Shown here: one piece after another, positions 11,141-22,671 of the stretch | Numbering within the stretch: the first letter of the stretch is position 1 | How the letters are laid out: each line of letters begins with the position of its first letter | NCBI GenBank assembly: GCA_963932465.1 | Contig: OZ010787.1 | Coordinates: 29,826,087-29,890,086, forward strand | Direction: 5' to 3' | Source: Maratus speciosus | Lineage: Eukaryota > Arthropoda > Arachnida > Araneae > Salticidae | Length of the DNA stretch: 64,000 nt | Position numbers and translations under genes: made by a program | Notes under the pieces: model-generated | What the model saw: the letters and a program-made list of their open reading frames with translations, nothing else | The model's database searches: none | Told to the model about the DNA's origin: nothing

Positions 11141-12589
11141 ATTCAACAACTGTAAAATTTTAGTTGTATAAAACTAATGTTTTCTTGTTCATTGCACAAA
11201 ATCCTTAATAATTACTTATTTTTTTTTATTATTAATCCGAAAAACGGATACTGACAACGGTTGTTTAAAAACTGTGGAAATTTCAAAATTTCACCAACTT
11301 CTTCGAGTTTATTTTGAAAACAAATAGTTCAAACTATTTATTAAAATTAATTTTTTTAATGTACGAATTTATTGCATAGCTGTAATCGTTTATGTTTTTC
11401 CCCTTCGTTAATTTTAAACAGAAAACTTTACGTTAATTGCTGTCTGGAAATGTAGGATTAAATAATACATATTTTTCTGTCAAAAAATAGCTGTAGGAAA
11501 ATAGCGTAAAACTTGGAAGCACTGATATTGTCTGATCTGTGCTACAAACGATAACTCCTCATAAAATTTAAAAGACGCCTAAACATTGGTCATTAAACAA
11601 CATGTTCGAAATAATTAATATGAAGTCCTCATAAATATATACCCGCCATCCATTTTTCAAAATAGTTAGTTGTAAATAATTACTTTTCGAAATTATTAAC
11701 TTATGCTGAAATAATTAGCTTAAATTTTTACCCAATTTTTGTTTCTTTTTTATATTTACGTGTATTTTAAAAAATAAAACATTTGAAGAATGATGTTTTC
11801 ATATTTGAAAATGTAAAATTATTGTCGTTTAAAGAACCTAGCTTACAATTCCAAAGATAAAATGTTCAAAAGAAAAGTTTCTTAATGAAGTTTTAATTGT
11901 TTTTTGTGACCACATTATTTTAAAAATAATAAGTTTACCAACTGATATCATCTGAATTTTTCTCATAATTCTGTAAAATATTTCAGTATCTTTTCATATT
12001 TTCTTTGCTATATTTCTTATTAAACAAATATTAAGGAAATATTAGGTCGTTATAATAAATGTTAAAAATGCTCTAAATTAACGTTTAAATTTCATTATGA
12101 AATTTTACCTGTAACAAGTAAAATTATCTATATCTTTTCTATTAATTATTAAAATAAAAAAACATTTTTCTTACTAAAATAGACGATAAATTCATTATGA
12201 TATATAAAATAGATTCAGACCTTTTTTTTATTATTATTTAATTTATTTTCATAGAAAACGTACTATTCTTCATAACTTTTATTATAAAACTTTTGAAAAA
12301 AACTAAACTTGGGTATGCAATGTGTTTCTAGGAAATTTTATTAAATTTTTTACTAATTAAAATAAGTATTTTTCGTTCTTATTACTCAGTATTTTTTATT
12401 ATGTTACGTATGGTTGAAAACGAAATTCATTATTGAAACAAAATAGTAATTTCATTAAAATTATAAAAGTGTTCCTGTATATAAATTGAGAAAAATTCAT
12501 GGAAAAATAAAAATTTAATTTTTGTTTTAATGTTTTTCTTGTAAATAATATTTATTAGCACAAAAATGTAAGTAAACATTATTATGCTT
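11141..12589. other. Very AT-rich stretch, no supported feature
   Basis: Dominated by A/T runs. I see no coding sequence, structured RNA or repeat shared with other parts of the window. Confidence 0.5.
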
Positions 12590-12730
12590 AAAGGTATATA
12601 TAAATATTATACAGACATACATACAATAAATACAATAAACCCAACTGGAGAGAAAAATTAGCCAGAGCCAGGAATCGAACCCGGGACCACAGTGACAAGA
12701 CTGCTGCTCTAACCACTGAACTACTCCGGC
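12590..12730 (-). mobile_element. tRNA-derived SINE, type a, full tRNA head
   Basis: On the minus strand, 12730-12661 folds as a 70-nt tRNA-like head. The acceptor GCCGGAG pairs with CTCTGGC, the D arm GTTC pairs with GAGC, and the T arm CCGGG/CCTGG encloses the TTCGATT loop (B box GGTTCGATTCC). An A-box-like TAGTTCAGTGGTTAGAGC is present. The anticodon loop is only 6 nt. The head runs on into a body TAATTTTTCTCTCCAGTTGG and an AT-rich tail, so it is a SINE and not a tRNA gene. Confidence 0.75.
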
Positions 12731-12939
12731 CGATGCCTGAGTCTGCAATTTCTCACTAATAAACCATGTTGGGTAAGTCACCAGCCATCTATACGGCAGC
12801 CTTGGATGACCGGACAACGATGAATAGATTTTTACTATTACATCGATCTACGATAAATATAATAAAACACACATGCTACAATATATATTAAAACACACAT
12901 ACACACACAAATAATGCCAAAAATTCAACAGTTAAATGT

Positions 12940-13036
12940 ATATATAAATATTATACATACATACATACAATAAATACAATAAACCCAACTGGAGTGAAAA
13001 ATTAGCCAGAGCCAGGAATCGAACCCGGGACCACAG
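12940..13036 (-). mobile_element. SINE type a, 3' fragment
   Basis: Contains the T-arm half of the tRNA-like head (GGTTCGATTCCTGGCTCTGG on the minus strand) plus the same body and AT tail as 12590-12730. The A box is missing. Confidence 0.7.
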
Positions 13037-13059
13037 TATACAATGCACAGTATATAACA

Positions 13060-13252
13060 GATGGCTGGTGACTTACCCAACATAGTTTATTAGTGAGAAA
13101 TTGCAGACTTGTAAAGAAAGTCAACTGCAAAGAAAAAATTGCAGAAACTCTTGTAGACTGTGGTCCCGGGTTCGATTCCTGGCTCTGGTTAATTTTTCAC
13201 TCCAATTGGGTTTATTGCATTTATTGTATGTATGTCTGCATAATATTTATAT
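13060..13252 (+). mobile_element. SINE type a fragment in inverted arm
   Basis: On the plus strand, GTCCCGGGTTCGATTCCTGG is followed by the same SINE body at about 13160-13250. Upstream, 13060-13115 is the inverted copy of 12730-12800 (ATTAGTGAGAAATTGCAGAC). Together 12590-12800 and 13060-13252 form a large imperfect inverted repeat. Confidence 0.65.
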
Positions 13253-13589
13253 ATCATATTAGATGTAAATTTCCAACTGGGCGAAAAATGTCCGGACCAG
13301 GATTCGAACACGGGACCTCTGGCTGAAGCCGCCTGTGCTCTGCCATCTGAGCTATCCCGGACGATTCTGGTCGAACTCTTTCACCCAGCTAACCTTGATG
13401 ATTACAGCATCTGGTCTGAAACCTGGTTCAGCTCAACAGAATAAATCTCAGGTAAAGGAACTCCAGAAATCGCTGGATACGAAATTACACAAGATTAATA
13501 TTAACACAATTATTCTAATTGGCAAACAGTTGCCCAGTTTTTTACGCCCAGTTTTTTACGCCCAGTTGGAAATTTACATCTAATATGAT
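13253..13589. mobile_element. SINE type b with inverted tails
   Basis: 13253-13283 and 13559-13589 are perfect 31-bp inverted copies starting ATCATATTAGATGTAAATTT. Next to the left one, on the minus strand at 13362-13290, lies a tRNA-like head. The body after the head reads ATTTTTCGCCCAGTTGG, close to the type-a body. Near the right arm CCCAGTTTTTTACG is repeated in tandem. This may be two SINE-b copies joined head to head, one having lost its head. Confidence 0.55.
13290..13362 (-). other. tRNA-like SINE head, 73 nt
   Basis: The acceptor GTCCGGG pairs with TCCGGAC at all 7 positions with one wobble. The D arm is GCTC/GAGC. The T arm CCGTG/CCTGG flanks TTCGAAT, with B box GTTCGAATCC and A box TAGCTCAGATGG. 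The anticodon stem has an A-A mismatch and its loop (GGCTTCA) lacks the invariant T33. It continues without a Pol III stop into the SINE body, so a decoding role is unlikely. Confidence 0.6.
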
Positions 13590-13597
13590 TTGTTTAC

Positions 13598-15930
13598 CTC
13601 CTAATGCTAAATTGCATTTCATATTTTTATTTATATTTCCTGAAATTATAATCATAATGTGCTAATTTTTTGTTGCAATAATACTAATACACTACATGGC
13701 CAAAAGTGACCGGTCACTTGCGATTTTAGACGTTTTGTTAAATATCTAGAAAAAAACATGAGGAATTAACATGAAACTGTAGGTGTGTAAACAGAATAGT
13801 ATTGGTCATATATTTCCGCAAAGATTTTCCCCCGAAACCCCATAGGGGACCGTTAACAAATTGAATAAGAACGAATATCTTTTGGATAACCCTGTAAAAA
13901 CTAAAGTAGCAAAAGCGTTCAAACACGAGATTATTAATAAGTGGCTTATTGTAATATACTGTGTTTATTTTTATGAGGATAGCATGAATACTCGTAGAGA
14001 AATTAAGGTTTTTATAAAAACAGCCCCAAATTTCGCCAAGTTTTTTTGCTTATAATTTGCAGAGTTCTTAATATAAAATAAAGTTCTTTTCAGAAAATAT
14101 GACAAACCGCATTGTACAGAATACCCTGAAATTAGAATTAAAAAATAATAAAAATTGGATGAAAAATGAGCAGGTTTACTAAAAAATGTTTCACTGCGTA
14201 TGCGCGAATGCAATCAAAATATAATATGCATAATGTATTAGCTAAGTATTTAGGGCAACTTTTGTGAAAGTCTCAAAATCATAGCTTGAAAATTCTGAAA
14301 ATCATCCTCGATATAATAAGCTGGAAATCCGTTGTTCCCCAAAACAAGCAAAAAGATCAGGGGTTGTATCAAATATCTGTTTATTAGTGCCAAGATAGCG
14401 TACACAATATTGCACGTACTACTTTATTTGGATACAAACCCTAATCTTTTTGTTTGTTTTGGGGAACAAAGGATTTCGAGCTTATTCTATAGACGGTTAT
14501 TTTCAGAATTTTCAAGCTATGATTTTGAGACTTTCGCAAAAGTTGCACTATATAATTAGCTAATACATTATGCACATTATATTTTGATTGCATTCGCGCA
14601 TGCGCAGTGAAACATTTTTTAGTAAACCTGATCATTTTTCATCCAATTTTTACTATTTTTTAATTCTGATTTCAAAGTGTTGTGTACAATATTTTTTGTC
14701 CTATTTTCTGAAAAGAACTTTTTTTATATTAAGAACTCTGCAAATTATAAACAAAAAACATGGCAAAATTTGGGTCTGTTTTTATAAAAACCTTAATTTC
14801 TCTACGAGTATACATGCTATCCTCATACAAATTAACACAGTTTATTACAATAAGCCACTTATTAATAATTTCGTGTTTGAAGGCTTTTGCTAAATTAGTT
14901 TTTACAGGGTTATCCAAAAGATATTTGTTCTTTCTCAATTTGTTGACGGTCCCCTATGGGGTTCCAGGAAAAAATCTTTGCGGAAATATATGACCTATAC
15001 AACGCTGTTTGCACACCTGCAGTTCCAGGTTCATTCCACATGTATGTTTCTAGATATTTAACAAAGCGTCTAAAATCACAAGTGACCGGTCACCTTCGGC
15101 CATATAGTGTATACCCAAACATAAATACGCTGAATTTGCAATTTTTATAATTTTATGATATGAATTATGAATTATAAAACTGATATTCAAAAAAATTATG
15201 AATTGCAACCTACAATTTTTTTTGACGAATTTAGATTTATTAAGGCCTGATTCATGAAAATCCAAAAGTTCACAATTTTCTTCAAAGAAGTTTTAAAATT
15301 ATGCTTAAAACGGCAAAAATGATGGTTTAAGGGTCTGTCTATGATAGAAGTGAGTAGATATTTTAAAATTCAATCTGCTGTCCTGTAATCTAACAGGCTC
15401 ATTGATTCATTGATTGGCGCTACAGGTGCCTTGATCAAGAAGGGGGCTCTCTTGGTTAACAATCAAGTACAGAACCTCAATTTGGATACAGCCCTTAAAA
15501 TACACTCTTTTTAAAATAATTAATTTCTCAGAAACTTATGACACGAATTGCATGAAAATTTGTCTTTAGGCTAATTGTAGGGTGTAGAGTTCAATTACGC
15601 TGTCAGAATTATGTACTGCTACTGAAAAAAAACAAAGTTATGGTTAATTTTAATATGTAGAAGACAACCTAAGCAAATTTTATATATATCATTTAAAAGT
15701 AGACTTTATTTCCAATCGTTCGGTACCAGTAATTTTCTTCTACGATAATTTTTTGAGGAGTTAGTAGGGGCTGTTTACTTAATCTTTGCACGACTGAACA
15801 TAGATAAGTAGCTAAAATCTTGTAATGAAATAAAAATTAATAATTACTCATAATCCTTAAACGAAACATATTTTTGTCTTAGCATAACAAAAAATGAGCA
15901 AAATTATGCCCCCAAAATAAAAATTTATGC
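13598..15930 (+). repeat. Duplicated block copy 1 (split by foldback T1)
   Basis: 13598-13689 plus 15112-15930 match 17445-18353 in the same direction over about 900 bp. Shared landmarks are GGCGCTACAGGTGCCTTGAT, TTAACAATCAAGTACAGAAC and an ending AAAATTATGCCCCC followed by A-rich sequence. The nature of the block is unknown; the C-run and A-rich end could mark a retroposed element, but no coding sequence is left. Confidence 0.8.
13690..15109 (+). mobile_element. Foldback element T1, long TIRs, TA target
   Basis: Ends are CACTACATGGCCAAAAGTGA and, from the right, CACTATATGGCCGAAGGTGA. The two arms, each about 600 bp, are inverted copies and share CGATTTTAGACG, CCCCATAGGGGACCGTTAAC and an NRF-1-like palindrome near the loop. 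TA lies at 13688-13689 and 15110-15111. The duplicated block copy 2 retains the empty site (TACTAATATACCCAAAC near 17540). CACTATATGGCC-type ends suit Tc1/mariner elements. The several 60-100-codon frames inside are mirror images from the two arms. Confidence 0.85.
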
Positions 15931-16441
15931 CAACATTTAGTACAGATTGTCGCTCTCGTCTTTTTATTGCTGCAAACACAGTAAAGGATATAAGATAAGT
16001 TTTGGATTTTTTTTTATGTGTTCATTATGATCTTAGAATACAGTTTGACTAACTATTTTAGGTGAACGGTGTATGTATTTGATTTAACAGCTGAATTAGT
16101 CGGTGGTACTTATAAGTACCGCCAGTACACCGGGTATTGGAGAAAAACCTATTGTTTACTTTTCGTCTGTGTAGTTATCCATCGTTTTCCATCTACATTA
16201 AAATTTAATTACTAAAATGTAGTGTGGTAATGATTTCCCGGGTATTTCTTTTCTGTTTCATTGTTAATTTTTATAGGAAATTGAAAAAGTTGTGGCACCG
16301 GCACGTTTTTGCTATGCTAGAAATTGCTTATGTAAATTCATATATTGCATATGTGGATAAGCAAGAGAACATGTTGTCCCTAAAACTTCGAAAAACTAAA
16401 AGACTGCTAACAAGATCGAGCGTAAAAATACATATTTTTTT

Positions 16442-16660
16442 TTAAACCCTTTCAGGGGCAAAGCATTTCCAATTCTAAAGTGTTGAAATAAATGATTGGC
16501 ACCGGAATTCGCCAACAGATTTATTTATAAATAAGAAATCTAAAACCCTGTAATTCACACACTTGTTAAATCAAAAATGTTTTCGGATGCCAATTGAAAT
16601 ACCTTGTGGGTTTTCTGTTAGGCTATTTTAGCCATAGTGTACTGACGGTACTTTAAAGTA
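16442..16660 (+). mobile_element. TTAA MITE, family C, inside X
   Basis: Begins TTAA then ACCCTTTCAGGGGCAAAGC and shares a core GAATTCGCCAACAGATTTAT-like block with C copies at 61144-61367 and 60072-60290. It is also present in X copy 2 (near 51200-51424), so it entered before the X copies separated, or is part of X. The right end is unclear. Confidence 0.55.
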
Positions 16661-16669
16661 CCACTTTAA

Positions 16670-16987
16670 TTGACCCTCTCGCTGCGTAATTGTTTTATTT
16701 AAATAAATCAAAAATTGCATATTTATCTCCTTCGCGACGAGCGTCTTTTAGGAATTTTTATCCCTTTGCCACCGGTTTTTCAAAACTAAAATTTTCGTCT
16801 GATTCAATCGGGAAATTTCTTCGATTAGGTAAGGCAAAATTTAGAATAAAAAAAAATAACTGGTGGGAATGATCAAGGAGAATTAATCAGACGGAAAAAT
16901 GCGTCCCCGATGAAATCTCGGGTTTCGCAAATTTTGCTACTTTTATGTTGCCCGAGAAACGCTCGGGTTGCGCAGCGAGAGGGTTAA
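16670..16987 (+). mobile_element. TTAA MITE, family B copy 1
   Basis: TTGA (a mutated TTAA) lies at 16670-16673 and TTAA at 16984-16987. TIRs are CCCTCTCGCTGCG and CCCTCTCGCTGCGCAACC. Near the right end CCCGAG AAACG CTCGGG folds as a hairpin. X copy 2 has the uninterrupted site (CACTTTAATTAATTACC on its minus strand), so this is a proven insertion at TTAA. Copies at 35800-36117 and 37135-37394. Confidence 0.9.
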
Positions 16988-17122
16988 TTACCTATAAATA
17001 ATTAAATTTCTAATGGTTGAGTATTTTTTTATCTTTAGCCTTTCATTTTCATTGTAATAACTGAAAAAAAAATTACATGACAAAAATTGCAGTATATCAT
17101 AATGCAGTTGATAAAGGGTTAA

Positions 17123-17444
17123 TCAATAATCCCACCAGTATTGCCAGATTGAGGACATTTTTGTCCCCAGATATTTTATTGTCACAACTTTTTTGAAATA
17201 GAAATATTCAGCCTATTTATAATTGTATCAAAAATTGGAAATATAGGCTACTTTTAAATGATGTATATACAATTTTCTTAGGGGGCCATCTAAATATTAA
17301 AACGAATCCAAACTTAATTTTTTTCAATATCAGTGCCCAATTTTAACGAGATATTTCAAATTTACGGTTCCAATTATGCCTAGACACCAAATTTCAAGTC
17401 ATTTGAGTGATAAGTTTTTGAATTATAAATATTCAAAATTTAGT
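17123..17444. other. No supported feature
   Basis: AT-rich sequence between X copy 1 and duplicated block copy 2. Nothing recognisable. Confidence 0.4.
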
Positions 17445-18353
17445 GCTTCTAATGTTAAATTACTTTTTCATATTTTTATTTATATCTCCTGAAATTATGC
17501 TCCTAATGTACTAATTTTTTTGTGTTGTAATAATACTAATATACCCAAACATAAATACGTTAAATTTGCAATTTTTATAATTTTATGATATGAATTATGA
17601 ATTATGAAATTAATATTAAAAAAATTATGAATTGCAATCTACAATTTTTTTGATGGATTTAGTTTTATTAAGTCCTGCTTTATGGAAATCCAAAATTTCG
17701 CATTTTTCTTCCAAGTTCTCAGTTATGCTTAAAAAACGGCAAAATGATGGTTTAAGGAGGTGTCTATGATAGAAGTGAGTAGATATTTTGAAATTCAATC
17801 TGCTGTCCTTTAATCTAACAGGCTCATTGATTCCTTGAGTGGCGCTTCAGGTGCCTTGATCAAAAAGGGGGCTCTCTCGGTTAACAATCAAGTACAGAAC
17901 TTCAATTTGGATACGGCCCTTAAAATACGCTCGTTTTAAAACAATTAATTTCTCGGAAATTTATGGTACCAATTGCATAAAAATTTGTTTTTAGGCTAAT
18001 TGTAGGGTGTAGAGTTCATTAACGCTGTCAGAATTATGTACTGCTACAGAAAAAACTAAGTTATCGTTAGTTTTAATATGTAGAAGGCCCTCTAAGCAAA
18101 TTTTATATATATCATTTAAAAGTAGACTTTATTTCCAATCGTTCAGTACCAGTAAATTTCTTCTACGATAATTTGTTGAGGAGTTAGTAGGGGGTGTTTA
18201 CTTTTTTCCCCCAAGACTGTACATAGATAAGTAGCTAAAATCTTGTAAGGAAATAAAAATAAATAATTACTGATAATCCTTAAACGAAACATATTTTTGT
18301 CTTAGTATTACAAAAAATGAGCAAAATTATGCCCCCCCAAATAAAACTTTATC
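17445..18353 (+). repeat. Duplicated block copy 2 (uninterrupted)
   Basis: The counterpart of 13598-15930. It preserves the pre-insertion TA site of foldback T1 near 17540 and ends in a C-run followed by A-rich sequence. Confidence 0.85.
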
Positions 18354-19416
18354 AAAAAGATAAAAATTTATTTTTTAATGCCTATGTCCGCAAAAAAATA
18401 AGTATATTTTTACTCCGGATGTAAACGTTTCAGAACGTCCCATTTTAAGTCCCTCAAGGACATTTTAACAAGTAAATAGGATATTTTCACTATTTGAGAG
18501 AAAGGGATTATCATTGATTCCACTCATTTAAAATATATTAGCATTATTTTTAATGTGGTCTTAGGATCAGTAATCCGATTATATTCTCTAATCAGATTAG
18601 TGTTATGACAGTAAGATAAAGTTTTAAAGAGTGCAATAAAGAACTTACAGTGTTTTAAAATATTGTTTTAAGATCTTCTTGTTGAATTCACAAAACGAAC
18701 ATGTCAAAATTAAATGGGATTTCTTTCGTCTTTTTTTTTAATTGTCTTTCTAAATTAGTTTTATTAGAATATATTTTTTACTTTATAAATAATCCCCTGG
18801 AAGGAAACGACAGCTTTATTATGGAATTTAATATCTCATTTAAACCTGTAAATTACAGAATGTTTAAAATAAATTTTGAGAGCTGTTTGAATCTAACGAA
18901 ATGCAATAAACATTTTTGAATAAGTAGTGTATAATATTTATATGTATTATAATTTACTAGTGAAAATTTATTATAATTTTTAAAATCGATAAATAAATGG
19001 AAAATTATTCAGCACTTCTAGAACATATAAATTTTAATTTTATTTTTGACACTTTAGGTGTGACAATTCAGTGTTTATATCTGTTAAAATTTTATAATTT
19101 TGCGTATCTAATTATTCAGAAATCTCAAGAAAAATCCCAAAATATTATTTCACGTTTGTACAGCTTTGGCTGTATTGTCTGCATATACAAAATACATTTT
19201 CATATAAGTCTTTCAAAACAGAATTTCAAATTGAAAGTTGATGTGTAAATATTAACAGAGAAATTTCTATAATAAGAAAGACAATTTTTGAAATGAACAT
19301 TGATGTAGGTTTTTCTTTGATTTTAATGCGGATTAATATTCCGTTTATCTCAGCTGTCAACGTTTGTGCTTGTTTCTCACTTATAAAATTCAATTGAAAA
19401 ATTTATCTGAAGAGTC
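18354..19416. other. AT-rich, no supported feature
   Basis: Two short frames at 18701-18919 and 18997-19248 are hydrophobic, AT-driven and lack any domain; I do not call them genes. Confidence 0.4.
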
Positions 19417-20386
19417 TACACTAGTCACGAGATCAAACGAGAACACTAATGTTAATCCTACGGGAGAAATGTTTACAGATTTCTCGCTTCTATTAAAATA
19501 AATAATAATAATAATTTTTTATTGAGTAGGATACCTGGCAAGTAAAAGTACTATGGTCTGTGGCTGCTAATTTCGATTATTTATATCTCATTCGATTTGT
19601 CTCATCGAGCTAATTAATTTACTGCCTGGCATATGGGCTATTGAGTTTTAATAATGACAGGGGCCTGGGTCAAAGTTCAAAAATTTGGATAATGCTAGCT
19701 GCCGAAAATAAAACAGTAGGAGAAAATTCCTTCACATGCAACCGCAGAAGTTCCGCAAGTTACTAAGTGACTGAAAAACTAACAAAAGAACCGCAATGCG
19801 TGGTTACAAATAGTTTTGCTCGTAATTCGGGAAATGTATTCACAGGATGAACAAAACAAGACCAGTGTTGCCAGTGGGCTACTTTTTTAAAATTCACATT
19901 TCTTGATTGGCACCGCTTTTTTGAAATAGTAAAATTCGTCTTATCTTTTGAAATAGCAAAATTCGCCTTAAAACTCAATAGCAGATATGCGAGGTATAAA
20001 ATTACTATGCTTGATGAGATGAATCGAATAAGCAAAAAAAAAATCGAAATGCGCCACCACAGACTATAATACCTTTACTTGTGAAGTTCATATCTATTGA
20101 TGTGTTTTTGTTCATTTTCGCTTTTAGTTAAAGTTATTTTTGTATGTGGGCACTTTAACTATTGGAATCGGTTGGAACTGATTCTGAAAGAGAAAGTATT
20201 CTTATAAAAACAACTTTAACCAAAATCGAAAAAGTACAAACGCCCAACAATAGATATCGACCTCAGATATCCTATGTAAAAAAATGATTTAAAAATATTA
20301 AAGAACAAGCGAAAAATCTGTAAAGATTTCCCCCATAGGTTTATATTAGCGCTCGAATTTCATCGCGTGACTAGTGTAGCGCATTA
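19417..20386 (+). mobile_element. TTAA-type element, family F copy 1 (nested into)
   Basis: Ends are CTACACTAGTCACGAGATCA and, from the right, CTACACTAGTCACGCGATGA. Shared inner blocks (AACCAAAATCGAAAAAGTA and CCCATAG) match family F copy 2 at 49608-50047, which still has TTAA at both ends. Here the TTAA is not preserved. A foldback of about 540 bp is inserted in the middle. Confidence 0.6.
19541..20085. mobile_element. Foldback inside family F, with hAT-like fragment
   Basis: Left-arm blocks (TACTATGGTCTGTGG, TCTCATTCGATTTGTCTCAT, TATTGAGTTTTAA) return inverted on the right (CCACAGACTATAAT, GATGAGATGAATCGAATA, TTAAAACTCAATAGC). Near 19863 is CAGTGTTGCCAGTGGGCTAC, the left end of the hAT-like MITE seen whole at 50538-50728. 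Confidence 0.55.
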
Positions 20387-20541
20387 TGAATTGCCGAAAT
20401 CTGCGATTGAATGAGACAAATGTTAAAATTAATTTTCAGCACTTAGAAAAAAGTGTAAAATATGACACCTATGTTATAGTAGGTAAGGTGATGCTTATTT
20501 TGGGTTTTAAAATTTTTTATATTATGAATTTCAGAATGATT

Positions 20542-20644
<103 letters not shown>

Positions 20645-20854
20645 CCAAAAACCACACACTACACATCCAATCCCTAAACTACTGTACTACAGAGAAAATT
20701 AACAAAATAACCATTGAAAAAACTTACTAACTAAATCATGAACGAAAAGAAAACAACCAATGGAGACAGACCGCAAGGCTAAAGACTTGCATGCTGGGTT
20801 TTACCGGCAATTACTCATGAAACTTCCCCCATATCTGTCAAGACCATACTGGCC

Positions 20855-20957
20855 AAAGAAAACTTTAAAACTGGCCATTCAAAGCAGTAACCGAATTCGA
20901 AAAGAACACTTTAAAACTGTCAATCCAAAGCAGCAACCCAATTCAAAAAGAACGACG
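20855..20957 (-). repeat. 46-bp tandem duplication in the Penelope-like 3' UTR
   Basis: ACTTTAAAACTGGCCATTCA at 20862 and ACTTTAAAACTGTCAATCCA at 20908 start two diverged 46-bp units, with a partial third beginning near 20950. Confidence 0.75.
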
Positions 20958-20989
20958 CATCCAGACAGAGCTCCTTTTAAAGCCTACGA

Positions 20990-22130
20990 TTATTTGGCAA
21001 TGTTTTTAATCGCCAAAAGTAAAGCGTCGCAGTAATCTTTATCCTTGACGAAATTGTTTACCAAACTATTTAACAAACCAACAGGAAAATTCTGATCCAT
21101 TGCATCTTGATAGAGATTTATAATGTCATTTATTATACTATTATGATTAGAATTTAACTTTACTATCCTTATTAAACTATTGATAATGATATTTCTGAAA
21201 ATGGAAATATGTACATTGGAATTAAAATTTAATATCTTAATAGTTTCAAAGTTGTAATCCTTTCTCTTATCATAAATGCTAGTCCGTAAACCACCCCTCT
21301 CAATGTCGATAGTGAGATCCAAATAATTTACATGCGTTTCGTCATATGAAGTTTTTTTTAATATCAAACCTTGGGGATAGTAGTCTAAATTTAAATCGCT
21401 ATTGGAATCGTTAATCCTTACTAACAATACATCATCAATATATCTGAAACTTAAAAAATCCTTATCCGTTGTCTCTTTAACCTCGTATAAAAATAAATAA
21501 ATATCTGCAAGTACCGAACTGCAACTACCCCCCATAGGTATACCCCTTATCTGCTGAAACACCTGCTTACCATCGAATAAATAATTTTCATTAACTACGA
21601 AATTAAATAAATTTGTCAAATGATCCAAATTTTTACCCAAAATATTGTACCTCTTAAAAAATTCGAATATTTTATATTTAAGATCATTTAAATCAATACT
21701 GTTATATAAATCTTCAAAATCATAAACATATAGACCTTTAATATTACTCAAACCTTTCAATCTATTAAGTAACTCAAAACTATTTTTTATAATACATGTG
21801 TAATTTTGTTTTAATGCCGCTTCAAATAAACTCTGCAAAATTTCCAAAAACTTTTTATTAGCTACTTCCAAATAAGTGCCAAAACCACATGTAATTGTAC
21901 GAAAGGCAATGGGTCCTTATGAAATTTAGGAATCAAAACCATATAAGGCAATTCCTTACTACGTTGTGTGTATTTTAACCTTTTATAAAAAGCAGCAATT
22001 CTACTTTCTATCTCTTTTACACAGATATTTAACAACCTATAATTATGTGTATTGTTATAACATTGTCTTAATTGATTACAGTATAGCTCTTTACAAATAA
22101 TAGCAAAATTTGTATTTGCCTTATCAATAT
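20990..22130 (-). pseudogene. Penelope-like reverse transcriptase (3' part of broken ORF)
   Basis: From 21871 downstream there is an open frame of 293 codons. Motif A is VYDFEDLYNSI (Asp at residue 51), motif B is RGIPMGGSCSS (110-119) and motif C is FRYIDDVLLV (144-147 = YIDD). A YLDLTID block follows. The catalytic aspartates are all present. Upstream, 22130 to about 21905 encodes YIDKANTNFAIICKELY and LPYMVLIPKFHKDPLPF in a second frame. One missing base near 21900 separates it from RTITCGFGTYLEVAN, which continues into the long frame. The role would be target-primed reverse transcription of the element RNA. With a frameshift and a split N-terminus the copy is dead, but conservation is good enough to suggest a recent loss. 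Group II intron or non-LTR reverse transcriptases are less likely because of the IPMGG and DK blocks. Confidence 0.75.
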
Positions 22131-22671
22131 CATGGAACTATTAATAAAGAGGAACTGACATAGCCTTAAAATAGTGAAGGTTCAACTGTAACCGCTATCG
22201 CAGGAGTTGTTTACCACCAGTGGAAACTTCCACCAGTAGATTTATATAGAAATTTTCAACTTATTTAAACGTCTGATTATTACAAAATTTCAGTCATAAA
22301 TAATGGTAGAAACAGATTTTTATTTTTACTGGTAGGAGTTTACTTTGGCGGTAGTTAGGCCCTGCGTTCCCGCCATATTGTGACAACCAGGGAAGCAAAC
22401 TGGCAGTTTTACAAGGCATACTCACACCAGTAAAAACAAATAGAAATTTGTACGACATTTTTGAGAAAAAATTCAGTGAATAAGACGGTTAATTAAGACG
22501 AAATTTTCTGCTAAATTTTACTGGTGAGACTTTGCCCTGGTAGTAATCAGAAACTGAAGATCCGATTAAATAAAAAAACAGCCGCCATCTTGTGACAACC
22601 TCCTCAGTTACTTCACTCGCAACTGGTAGATAGTACACTATATGTCTCCTCCTCTTTATTCATAACTCCAT
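22131..22671 (-). mobile_element. Mutator-like MITE copy 2, inside the Penelope-like element
   Basis: A 541-bp copy of 7755-8301 in the opposite orientation. TATCAATAT is duplicated at 22122-22130 and 22672-22680. Removing the element and one duplication restores the reading frame of the host element, which fixes both the boundaries and the 9-bp length. Confidence 0.9.

Larger units (their letters stand above)
15938..17122 (-). mobile_element. TTAA element, family X copy 1
   Basis: Homologous in reverse orientation to 51050-52107. Its right end reads, from outside, TTAACCCTTTATCAACTGCA. The left terminus is lost near 15938. It carries 16-bp palindromes GGTACTTATAAGTACC (16105-16120) and GGTACTTTAAAGTACC (16647-16662), and two further TTAA elements inside (16442-16660 and 16670-16987). 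Confidence 0.75.

Noticed and set aside
13290..13362. A functional tRNA gene.
   Set aside because: The anticodon loop lacks T33, the stem has a mismatch, and the sequence continues into a SINE body without a Pol III terminator. The 12661-12730 head has a 6-nt anticodon loop.
14332..14993. Several 60-100-codon frames.
   Set aside because: They occur as mirror images on both strands because the foldback T1 arms are inverted copies.
18701..19248. Two small hydrophobic frames.
   Set aside because: They are AT-driven, with no domain, no partner frames and no promoter or splice evidence.
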